Source: Halictus rubicundus
Lineage: Eukaryota; Arthropoda; Insecta; Hymenoptera; Halictidae
Assembly (NCBI RefSeq): GCF_050948215.1
Contig: NW_027488930.1
Location: 142,042-206,041 of the forward strand
Direction of reading: 5' to 3'
DNA length: 64,000 bases
The stretch's first letter is position 1, and the number at the start of each line of letters is the position of its first letter. This document shows, in pieces, positions 54,121 to 64,000 of the stretch. Both the position numbers and the translations under genes were made by a program. The notes under the pieces are model-generated. The model worked only from the letters and a program-made list of their open reading frames with translations. It was not told the DNA's origin and did not search any database.

Positions 54121-55009
54121 AGTGGATAGGATAGGATAGAGGATAGGATAGGATACAGGATAGGATAGGATAGAGGATAGGATAGGCTAGAGGATAGGAT
54201 AGGATAGAGGATAGGATAGGATAGAGGATAGTATAGGATAGAGGATAGGATAGGATAGAGGATAGGATAGGATAGAGGATAGGATATAATAGAGGATAGG
54301 ATAGGATAGACGATAGGATATGATAGACGATAGGATAGGATAGAGGATAGGATAGGATAGAGGATAGGATAGGATAGAGGATAGGATAGGATAGAGGATG
54401 GGATGGGATAAAGGATACGATATTATAGAGGATAGGATAGGATAGGATAGAGGATACGATAGGATAGAGGAAAGGATAGGATAGAGGATAGGATAGGATA
54501 GAGGATAGTATAGGATAGAGGATAGGATAGGATTGAGGATAGGATAGGATAGAGGATAGGATAGGATAGAGGATAGGATAGGCTAGAGGATAGGATAGGA
54601 TAGAGGATAGGATAGGATAGAGGATAGTATAGGATAGAGGATAGGATAGGATAGAGGATACGATATTATGGAGGATAGGACAGTATAGACGATAGGATCG
54701 GATAGAGAATAGGACAGGGCATTGGATAGGAAAGAGGATATGATAGGATAGAGGATAGGATAGGATAGGGGATAGAATAGGATAGAGGATAGGATAGGAT
54801 AGAGGATAGGATAGGATAGAGGATAGGATAGGGTAGAGGATAGGATAGGATAGAGGATAGGATAGGATAGAGGATAGGATAGGATAGAAGATAGGATAGG
54901 ATAGAGGATAGGATAGGATAGAGGATAGGATAGGATAGAGGATAGGATAGGATAGAGGATAGGATAGGATAGGATAGAGGATAGGATAGGATAGAGGATA
55001 GGATAGGAT
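54121..55009 (+). repeat. 889-bp extra tandem segment, copy 1
   Basis: The segment begins with AGTGGATAGG at 54,121 and repeats from the same string at 55,010. M anchors at 54,717 and 55,606 are also 889 bp apart. Copy A has a single version (44,629 onward). The first repeat ends where GATAGTGG follows. At the same point the second repeat, like copy A, reads GATAGGGG (55,900). Confidence 0.88.
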
Positions 55010-55899
55010 AGTGGATAGGATAGGATAGAGGATAGGATAGGATACAGGATAGGATAGGATAGAGGATAGGATAGGCTAGAGGATAGGATAGGATAGAGGA
55101 TAGGATAGGATAGAGGATAGTATAGGATAGAGGATAGGATAGGATAGAGGATAGGATAGGATAGAGGATAGGATATAATAGAGGATAGGATAGGATAGAC
55201 GATAGGATATGATAGACGATAGGATAGGATAGAGGATAGGATAGGATAGAGGATAGGATAGGATAGAGGATAGGATAGGATAGAGGATGGGATGGGATAA
55301 AGGATACGATATTATAGAGGATAGGATAGGATAGGATAGAGGATACGATAGGATAGAGGAAAGGATAGGATAGAGGATAGGATAGGATAGAGGATAGTAT
55401 AGGATAGAGGATAGGATAGGATTGAGGATAGGATAGGATAGAGGATAGGATAGGATAGAGGATAGGATAGGCTAGAGGATAGGATAGGATAGAGGATAGG
55501 ATAGGATAGAGGATAGTATAGGATAGAGGATAGGATAGGATAGAGGATACGATATTATGGAGGATAGGACAGTATAGACGATAGGATCGGATAGAGAATA
55601 GGACAGGGCATTGGATAGGAAAGAGGATATGATAGGATAGAGGATAGGATAGGATAGGGGATAGAATAGGATAGAGGATAGGATAGGATAGAGGATAGGA
55701 TAGGATAGAGGATAGGATAGGGTAGAGGATAGGATAGGATAGAGGATAGGATAGGATAGAGGATAGGATAGGATAGAAGATAGGATAGGATAGAGGATAG
55801 GATAGGATAGAGGATAGGATAGGATAGAGGATAGGATAGGATAGAGGATAGGATAGGATAGGATAGAGGATAGGATAGGATAGAGGATAGGATAGGATA
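55010..55899 (+). repeat. 889-bp extra tandem segment, copy 2
   Basis: This is the second copy of the segment. It continues into GGGGATAGG, as copy A does at about 45,520, so the junction between the two repeats lies at the GTGGATA/GGGGATA monomer boundary. That fits an unequal exchange in register with the monomer. Confidence 0.85.
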
Positions 55900-58800
55900 G
55901 GGGATAGGATAGGATAGAGGATAGGATAGGATAAAGGATAGGATAGGATAGAGGATAGGATAGGATAGAGGATAGGATAGGATAGGATAGAGGATAGGAT
56001 AGAGGATAGGATAGAGGATAGAGGATAGAGGATAGGATAGGATAGTGGATAGGATAGAATAGAGCAGACTATAGGGGATAGGATAGGATAGAGGATAGGA
56101 TAGGATAGAGGATAGGATAGGATAGAGGATAGGATAGGATAGAGGATAGGATAGGATAGAGGATAGGATAGGATAGAGGATAGGATAGGATAGAGGATAG
56201 GATAGGATAGATGATATTATAGGATAGAGGATAGGATAGGATAGGGGATACGATATTATAGAGGATAGGATAGTATAGACGATAGGATCGGATAGAGAAT
56301 AGGACAGGGCATTGGATAGGAAAGAGGATAGGATAGGATAGAGGATAGGATAGGATATAGGATAGAATAGGATAGAGGATAGGATAGGATAGAGGATACG
56401 ATAGGATAGAGGAAAGGATAGGATAGAGGATAGGATAGGATAGAGGATAGTATAGGATAGAGGATAGGATAGGATTGAGGATAGGATTGGTGAGATGATA
56501 GGATAGGATAAAGGATAGGATAGGATAGACAATAGGATAGGAAAGAGGATAGGATAGGATAGAGAATGGGATAGGATAGAGGATAGGATAGGATAGAGGA
56601 TAGGATAGGATAGAGGATAGGATAGGATAGAGGATAGGATAGGATAGAGGATAGGATAGGATAGAGGATAGGATAGGATAGAGGATAGTATAGGATAGAG
56701 GATAGGATAGGATAGAGGATAGGATAGGATAGAGGATAGGATAGGATAGAGGATAGGATAGGATAGGATAGGATAGAGGATAGGATAGAGGATAGAGGAT
56801 AGGATAGGATAGTGGATAGGATAGGATAGAGGATAGGATAGGATAGAGGATAGGATAGGATAGAGGATAGGATAGGATAGGATAGAGGATAGGATAGAGG
56901 ATAGAGGATAGGATAGGATAGTGGATAGGATAGTGGATAGGATAGGATAGAGGATAGGATAGGATAGAGGATAGGATAGGATAGAGGATAGGATAGGATA
57001 GATGATATTATAGGATAGAGGATAGGATAGGATAGAGGATACGATATTATAGAGGATAGGATAGTATAGACGATAGGATCGGATAGAGAATAGGACAGGG
57101 CATTGGATAGGAAAGAGGATAGGATAGGATAGAGGATAGGATAGGATATAGGATAGAATAGGATAGAGGATAGGATAGGATAGAGGATAGGATAGGATAG
57201 AGGATAGGATAGGATAGAGGATAGGATAGGATACAGGATAGGATAGGATAGAGGATAGGATAGGCTAGAGGATAGGATAGGATAGAGGATAGGATAGGAT
57301 AGAGGATAGTATAGGATAGAGGATAGGATAGGCTAGAGGATAGGATAGGATAGAGGATAGGATATAATAGAGGATAGGATAGGATAGACGATAGGATATG
57401 ATAGACGATAGGATAGGATAGAGGATAGGATAGGATAGAGGATAGGATAGGATAGAGGATAGGATAGGATAGAGGATGGGATGGGATAAATGATACGATA
57501 TTATAGAGGATAGGATAGGATAGGATAGAGGATATGATCGGATAGAGGATAGGATAGGATAGAGGATAGGATAGGATAGAGGATAGGATAGGATAGAGGA
57601 TAGGATAGGATAGAGGATCGGATAGGATAGACGATAGGATAGGATAGAGGATAGGATAGGATAGACGATAGGATAGGATAGTGTATAGGATAGGATAGAG
57701 GATAGGATAGGATAGAGGATAGGATAGGATAGAGGATAGGATAGGATAGAGGATAGGATAGGATAGATGATATTATAGGATAGAGGATAGGATAGGATAG
57801 AGGATACGATATTATAGAGGATAGGATAGTATAGACGATAGGATCGGATAGAGAATAGGACAGGGCATTGGATAGGAAAGAGGATAGGATAGGATAGAGG
57901 ATAGGATAGGATAGAGGATAGAATAGGATAGAGGATAGGATAGGATAGAGGATAGGATAGGATAGAGGATAGGATAGGATAGAGTATAGGATAGGATAGA
58001 GGATAGGATAGGACAGAGGATAAGATAGGATAGAGGATAGGATAGTATAGAGGATAGGATAGGATAGACGATAGGATATGATAGACGATAGGATAGGATA
58101 GAGGATAGGATAGGATAGAGGATAGGATAGGATAGAGGATAGGATAGGATAGAGGATGGGATGGGATAAATGATACGATATTATAGAGGATAGGATAGGA
58201 TAGGATAGAGGATATGATCGGATAGAGGATAGGATAGGATAGAGGATAGGATAGGATAGAGGATAGGATAGGATAGAGGATAGGATAGGATAGAGGATCG
58301 GATAGGATAGACGATAGGATAGGATAGAGGATAGGATAGGATAGACGATAGGATAGGATAGTGTATAGGATAGGATAGAGGATAGGATAGGATAGAGGAT
58401 AGGATAGGATAGAGGATAGGATAGGATAGAGGATAGGATAGGATAGATGATATTATAGGATAGAGGATAGGATAGGATAGAGGATACGATATTATAGAGG
58501 ATAGGATAGTATAGACGATAGGATCGGATAGAGAATAGGACAGGGCATTGGATAGGAAAGAGGATAGGATAGGATAGAGGATAGGATAGGATAGAGGATA
58601 GGATAGGATAGATGATATTATAGGATAGAGGATAGGATAGGATAGAGGATACGATATTATAGAGGATAGGATAGTATAGACGATAGGATCGGATAGAGAA
58701 TAGGACAGGGCATTGGATAGGAAAGAGGATAGGATAGGATAGAGGATAGGATAGGATATAGGATAGAATAGGATAGAGGATAGGATAGGATAGAGGATAC

Positions 58801-61800
58801 GATAGGATAGAGGAAAGGATAGGATAGAGGATAGGATAGGATAGAGGATAGTATAGGATAGAGGATAGGATAGGATTGAGGATAGGATTGGTGAGAGGAT
58901 AGGATAGGATAAAGGATAGGATAGGATAGACAATAGGATAGGAAAGAGGATAGGATAGGATAGAGAATGGGATAGGATAGAGGATAGGATAGGATAGAGG
59001 ATAGGATAGGATAGAGGATAGGATAGGATAGAGGATAGGATAGGATAGAGGATAGGATAGGATAGAGGATAGTATAGGATAGAGGATAGGATAGGATAGA
59101 GGATAGGATAGGATAGAGGATAGGATAGGATAGAGGATAGGATAGGATAGGATAGAGGATAGGATAGAGGATAGAGGATAGGATAGGATAGTGGATAGGA
59201 TAGTGGATAGGATAGGATAGAGGATAGGATAGGATAGAGGATAGGATAGGATAGAGGATAGGATAGGATAGATGATATTATAGGATAGAGGATAGGATAG
59301 GATAGAGGATACGATATTATAGAGGATAGGATAGTATAGACGATAGGATCGGATAGAGAATAGGACAGGGCATTGGATAGGAAAGAGGATAGGATAGGAT
59401 AGAGGATAGGATAGGATATAGGATAGAATAGGATAGAGGATAGGATAGGATAGAGGATAGGATAGGATAGAGGATAGGATAGGATAGAGGATAGGATAGG
59501 ATACAGGATAGGATAGGATAGAGGATAGGATAGGCTAGAGGATAGGATAGGATAGAGGATAGGATAGGATAGAGGATAGTATAGGATAGAGGATAGGATA
59601 GGCTAGAGGATAGGATAGGATAGAGGATAGGATATAATAGAGGATAGGATAGGATAGACGATAGGATATGATAGACGATAGGATAGGATAGAGGATAGGA
59701 TAGGATAGAGGATAGGATAGGATAGAGGATAGGATAGGATAGAGGATGGGATGGGATAAATGATACGATATTATAGAGGATAGGATAGGATAGGATAGAG
59801 GATATGATCGGATAGAGGATAGGATAGGATAGAGGTTAGGATAGGATAGAGGATAGGATAGGATAGAGGATAGGATAGGATAGAGGATCGGATAGGATAG
59901 ACGATAGGATAGGATAGAGGATAGGATAGGATAGACGATAGGATAGGATAGTGTATAGGATAGGATAGAGGATAGGATAGGATAGAGGATAGGATAGGAT
60001 AGAGGATAGGATAGGATAGAGGATAGGATAGGATAGATGATATTATAGGATAGAGGATAGGATAGGATAGAGGATACGATATTATAGAGGATAGGATAGT
60101 ATAGACGATAGGATCGGATAGAGAATAGGACAGGGCATTGGATAGGAAAGAGGATAGGATAGGATAGAGGATAGGATAGGATAGAGGATAGAATAGGATA
60201 GAGGATAGGATAGGATAGAGGATAGGATAGGATAGAGGATAGGATAGGATAGAGTATAGGATAGGATAGAGGATAGGATAGGACAGAGGATAAGATAGGA
60301 TAGAGGATAGGATAGTATAGAGGATAGGATAGGATAGAGGATAGGATAGGACAGAGGATAAGATAGGATAGAGGATAGGATAAGTTAGAGGATAGGATAG
60401 GATAGAGGATAGGATAGAGGATTGGATAGGATAGAGGATACGATAGGATAGAGGATAGGATAGGATAGAGGATAGGATAGGATAGAGGATAGGATAGGAT
60501 AGAGGATAAGATAGGATAGAGGATAGGATAGGATAGAGGATAGGATAGGATAGAGGATAGGATAGGATAGAGGATAGGATAGGATAGAGGATAGGATAGG
60601 CTAGAGGATAGGATAGGATAGAGGATAGGATAGGATAGAGGATAGTATAGGATAGAGGATAGTATAGGATAGAGGATAGGATAGGATAGAGGATAGGATA
60701 GGATAGGATAGAGGATAGGATAGAGGATAGAGGATAGGATAGGATAGAGGATAGGATAGGATAGAGGATAGGATAGGATAGACGATAGGATAGGATAGAG
60801 GATAGGATAGGATAGAGGATGGGATAGGCTAGAGGATAGGATAGGATAGAGGATAGGATAGGATAGAGGATAGTATAGGATAGAGGATAGGATAGGATAG
60901 AGGATAGCATAGGATAGGATAGAGGATAGGATAGAGGATAGAGGATAGGATAGGATAGTGGATAGGATAGGATAGAGCAGACTATAGGGGATAGGATAGG
61001 ATAGAGGATAGGATAGGATAGAGGATAGGATAGGATAGAGGATAGGATAGGATAGATGATATTATAGGATAGAGGATAGGATAGGATAGAGGATACGATA
61101 TTATAGAGGATAGGATAGTATAGACGATAGGATCGGATAGAGAATAGGACAGGGCATTGGATAGGAAAGAGGATAGGATAGGATAGAGGATAGGATAGGA
61201 TAGATGATATTATAGGATAGAGTATAGGATAGGATAGAGGATAGGATAGGATAGAGGATAGGATAGGATAGATGATATTATAGGATAGAGGATAGGATAG
61301 GATAGAGGATACGATATTATAGAGGATAGGATAGTATAGACGATAGGATCGGATAGAGAATAGGACAGGGCATTGGATAGGAAAGAGGATAGGATAGGAT
61401 AGAGGATAGGATAGGATAGAGGATAGAATAGGATAGAGGATAGGATAGGATAGAGGATAGGATAGGATAGAGGATAGGATAGGATAGAGTATAGGATAGG
61501 ATAGAGGATAGGATAGGACAGAGGATAAGATAGGATAGAGGATAGGATAGTATAGAGGATAGGATAGGATAGAGGATAGGATAGGACAGAGGATAAGATA
61601 GGATAGAGGATAGGATAAGTTAGAGGATAGGATAGGATAGAGGATAGGATAGAGGATTGGATAGGATAGAGGATACGATAGGATAGAGGATAGGATAGGA
61701 TAGAGGATAGGATAGGATAGAGGATAGGATAGGATAGAGGATAGGATAGGATAGAGGATAGGATAGGATAGAGGATAGGATAGGATAGAGGATAGGATAG

Positions 61801-62263
61801 GATAGAGGATAGGATAGGATAGAGGATAGGATAGGATAGAGGATAGGATAGGATAGAGGATAGGATAGGCTAGAGGATAGGATAGGATAGAGGATAGGAT
61901 AGGATAGAGGATAGTATAGGATAGAGGATAGGATAGGATAGAGGATAGGATAGGATAGAGGATAGGATAGGATAGGATAGAGGATAGGATAGAGGATAGA
62001 GGATAGGATAGGATAGAGGATAGGATAGGATAGAGGATAGGATAGGATAGACGATAGGATAGGATAGAGGATAGGATAGGATAGAGGATGGGATAGGCTA
62101 GAGGATAGGATAGGATAGAGGATAGGATAGGATAGAGGATAGTATAGGATAGAGGATAGGATAGGATAGAGGATAGGATAGGATAGAGGATAGCATAGGA
62201 TAGGATAGAGGATAGGATAGAGGATAGAGGATAGGATAGGATAGTGGATAGGATAGGATAGAG

Positions 62264-64000
62264 CAGACTATAGGGGATAGGATAGGATAGAGGATAGGAT
62301 AGGATAGAGGATAGGATAGGATAGAGGATAGGATAGGATAGATGATATTATAGGATAGAGGATAGGATAGGATAGAGGATACGATATTATAGAGGATAGG
62401 ATAGTATAGACGATAGGATCGGATAGAGAATAGGACAGGGCATTGGATAGGAAAGAGGATAGGATAGGATAGAGGATAGGATAGGATAGATGATATTATA
62501 GGATAGAGGATAGGATAGGATAGAGGATACGATATTATAGAGGATAGGATAGTATAGACGATAGGATCGGATAGAGAATAGGACAGGGCATTGGATAGGA
62601 AAGAGGATAGGATAGGATAGAGGATAGGATAGGATATAGGATAGAATAGGATAGAGGATAGGATAGGATAGAGGATAGGATAGGATAGAGGATAGGATAG
62701 GATAGAGGATAGGATAGGATACAGGATAGGATAGGATAGAGGATAGGATAGGCTAGAGGATAGGATAGGATAGAGGATAGGATAGGATAGAGGATAGTAT
62801 AGGATAGAGGATAGGATAGGATAGAGGATAGGATATAATAGAGGATATGATAGGATAGACGATAGGATATGATAGACGATAGGATAGGATAGAGGATAGG
62901 ATAGGATAGAGGATAGGATAGGATAGAGGATAGGATAGGATAGAGGATGGGATGGGATAAAGGATACGATATTATAGAGGATAGGATAGGATAGGATAGA
63001 GGATATGATCGGATAGAGGATAGGATAGGATAGAGGATAGGATAGGATAGAGGATAGGATAGGATAGAGGATAGGATAGGATAGAGGATCGGATAGGATA
63101 GACGATAGGATAGGATAGAGGATAGGATAGGATAGACGATAGGATAGGATAGTGTATAGGATAGGATAGAGGATAGGATAGGATAGAGGATAGGATATGT
63201 TAGAGGATAGGATAGGATAGGATAGAGGATAGGATAGAGGATAGAGGATAGAATAGGATAGTGGATAGGATAGGATAGAGCAGACTATAGGGGATAGGAT
63301 AGGATAGAGCAGACTATAGGGGATAGGATAGGATAGAGGATACGATAGTATAGAGGAAAGGATAGGATAGAGGATAGGATAGGATAGAGGATAGTATAGG
63401 ATAGAGGATAGGATAGGATAGAGGATACGATATTATGGAGGATAGGACAGTATAGACGATAGGATCGGATAGAGAATAGGACAGGGCATTGGATAGGAAA
63501 GAGGATAGGATAGGATAGAGGATAGGATAGGATAGGGGATAGAATAGGATAGAGGATAGGATAGGATAGAGGATAGGATAGGATAGAGGATAGGATAGGA
63601 TAGAGGATAGGATAGGATAGAGGATAGGATAGGATAAAGGATAGGATAGGATAGAGGATAGGATAGGATAGAGGATAGGATAGGATAGAGGATAGGATAG
63701 GATAGAGGATAGGATAGGATAGAGGATAGGATAGGATAGGATAGAGGATAGGATAGGATAGAGGATAGGATAGGATAGGGGATAGGATAGGATAGAGGAT
63801 AGGATAGGATAGAGGATACGAAATAGGATTGGATAGGATAGAGGATAGGATAGGAAAGAGGATAGGATAGGATAGAGAATGGGATAGGATAGAGGATAGG
63901 ATAGGATAGAGGATAGGATAGGATAGAGGCTAGGATAGGATAGAGGATAGGATAGGATAGAGGATAGGATAGGATAGATGATATTATAGGATAGAGGATA
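62264..64000 (+). repeat. Region XI: array resumes in the 28-32 kb style
   Basis: After marker C at 62,264 the sequence has two M modules 148 bp apart (62,438 and 62,586, as at 31,162 and 31,310), the GATATAATAG and GATATGATAGACGATAG monomers, paired CAGAC elements 29 bp apart (63,281 and 63,310, as at 31,762 and 31,791 and at 28,876 and 28,905), an M module of the TATGGAGG/GGACAG subtype, and GATACGAAATAGGATTGG near 63,815 (as at about 29,655 and 34,610). It is cut by the window end. Confidence 0.8.

Larger units (their letters stand above)
51883..62263 (+). repeat. Giant tandem duplication, copy B (10,381 bp)
   Basis: This is the second copy of 42,391-51,882. It is longer by 889 bp because a segment matching 44,629-45,518 is present twice (54,121-55,009 and 55,010-55,899). 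Everything else keeps the order of copy A, including the nested 2,270-bp and 680-bp repeats. Near its right end GATAGCATAGG replaces the plain monomer found at that point in A (62,191). A related GATAGCATAGG also occurs at about 50,524 and 60,905. Confidence 0.88.
1..64000 (+). repeat. GGATA-based 17-bp satellite array spanning the whole window
   Basis: The entire window is a head-to-tail satellite. The dominant monomer is GAGGATAGGATAGGATA (17 bp), that is, three GGATA pentamers plus a GA spacer. Related monomers have one, two or four pentamers (7, 12, 22 bp). Point variants recur, for example GACGATA, GATACGATA, GATACAGG, GGCTAGAGG and GTGGATA. The consensus has 7 G, 7 A, 3 T and no C, so strand asymmetry is extreme. 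No tRNA, rRNA, transposon, non-repetitive gene or poly-A tail is visible anywhere. The array continues past both window ends: it begins inside a marker module and ends inside a monomer. Such long uniform arrays are known from eukaryotic heterochromatin. The species and chromosomal location cannot be told from this sequence. Confidence 0.97.

Noticed and set aside
17627..63310. GAGCAGACTATAGGGG as a promoter or T7-like element
   Set aside because: The TATAGGG resemblance is a few bases long and is a natural variant of the monomer. No gene lies downstream.
1..64000. CRISPR array (direct repeats with spacers)
   Set aside because: Repeats are contiguous with no unique spacers of constant length. 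The variable parts are themselves variants of the monomer.
1..64000. Bkm-type GATA satellite known from snake W chromosomes
   Set aside because: The unit here is the pentamer GGATA with a GA phase mark. No run of the tetramer GATA longer than two or three units was seen, and GACA tracts are absent.
1..64000. Human-type satellite II/III (GGAAT)
   Set aside because: The pentamer differs (GGATA), and GGAAT occurs only as rare point variants such as GGAATGACG.
1..64000. Dense GATA-factor binding sites as regulatory DNA
   Set aside because: Core GATA occurs thousands of times, but mostly as GGATAG, which does not fit the A/T-GATA-A/G consensus. It is a composition effect, and no gene context exists.

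Overview
The window holds no recognisable gene, RNA gene or transposon. From the first base to the last it is one satellite-DNA array, and all but a patch of about 36 bases lies in a single orientation. The building block is the pentamer GGATA. In the dominant form three pentamers are followed by a GA dinucleotide, giving a 17-bp monomer GAGGATAGGATAGGATA. Longer and shorter monomers (7, 12 and 22 bp) differ only in how many pentamers lie between two GA marks. The + strand is almost free of C: the consensus has 7 G, 7 A, 3 T and no C. This points to heterochromatic satellite of a eukaryote (centromeric, pericentromeric, subtelomeric or sex-chromosome), but I cannot name the species or the chromosome position.

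Layout. (1) 1-12.4 kb: old, mixed satellite with many variant monomers, organised in local duplications of about 1.0-1.4 kb. It carries an ancestral form of a marker module (GGGCATTGAATA). (2) 12.4-17.4 kb: a variant-rich transition containing the only clear orientation switch (about 12,847-12,882), then an increasingly regular array with a perfect 20-copy run at 16,738-17,077. (3) 17.4-23.2 kb: a higher-order repeat of about 3.04-3.09 kb, with an extra 660-bp partial copy. (4) 23.2-30.4 kb: homogenised array punctuated by two marker modules. One is a 114-bp chain of diverged monomers ending in GGGCATTGGATA. The other is a GAGCAGACTATAGGGG element preceded by a fixed series of monomer lengths. 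(5) 30.45-38.96 kb: a tandem duplication with a 4,350-bp period, carrying a block of old-type satellite in each copy. (6) 39-42.4 kb: shorter related blocks. (7) 42,391-62,263: a giant tandem duplication, copy A 9,492 bp and copy B 10,381 bp. The 889-bp difference is one extra internal tandem duplication in B. Inside each copy lie nested 2,270-bp and 680-bp duplications. (8) 62.3-64 kb: return to the 28-32 kb type of array.

Long open frames of up to 921 codons exist on the minus strand, but they are a by-product of the repeat. The pyrimidine-rich strand has no stop codon in any frame, and because 17 is not a multiple of 3 all three frames read the same 17-residue peptide. I do not annotate any of them as genes. 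The interest of the window is in satellite evolution: monomer-length patterns, a left-to-right gradient of homogenisation, nested near-identical amplifications, and one inverted patch with hairpin junctions. All repeat boundaries were read by eye and should be taken as accurate to about one monomer unless an exact anchor is given.
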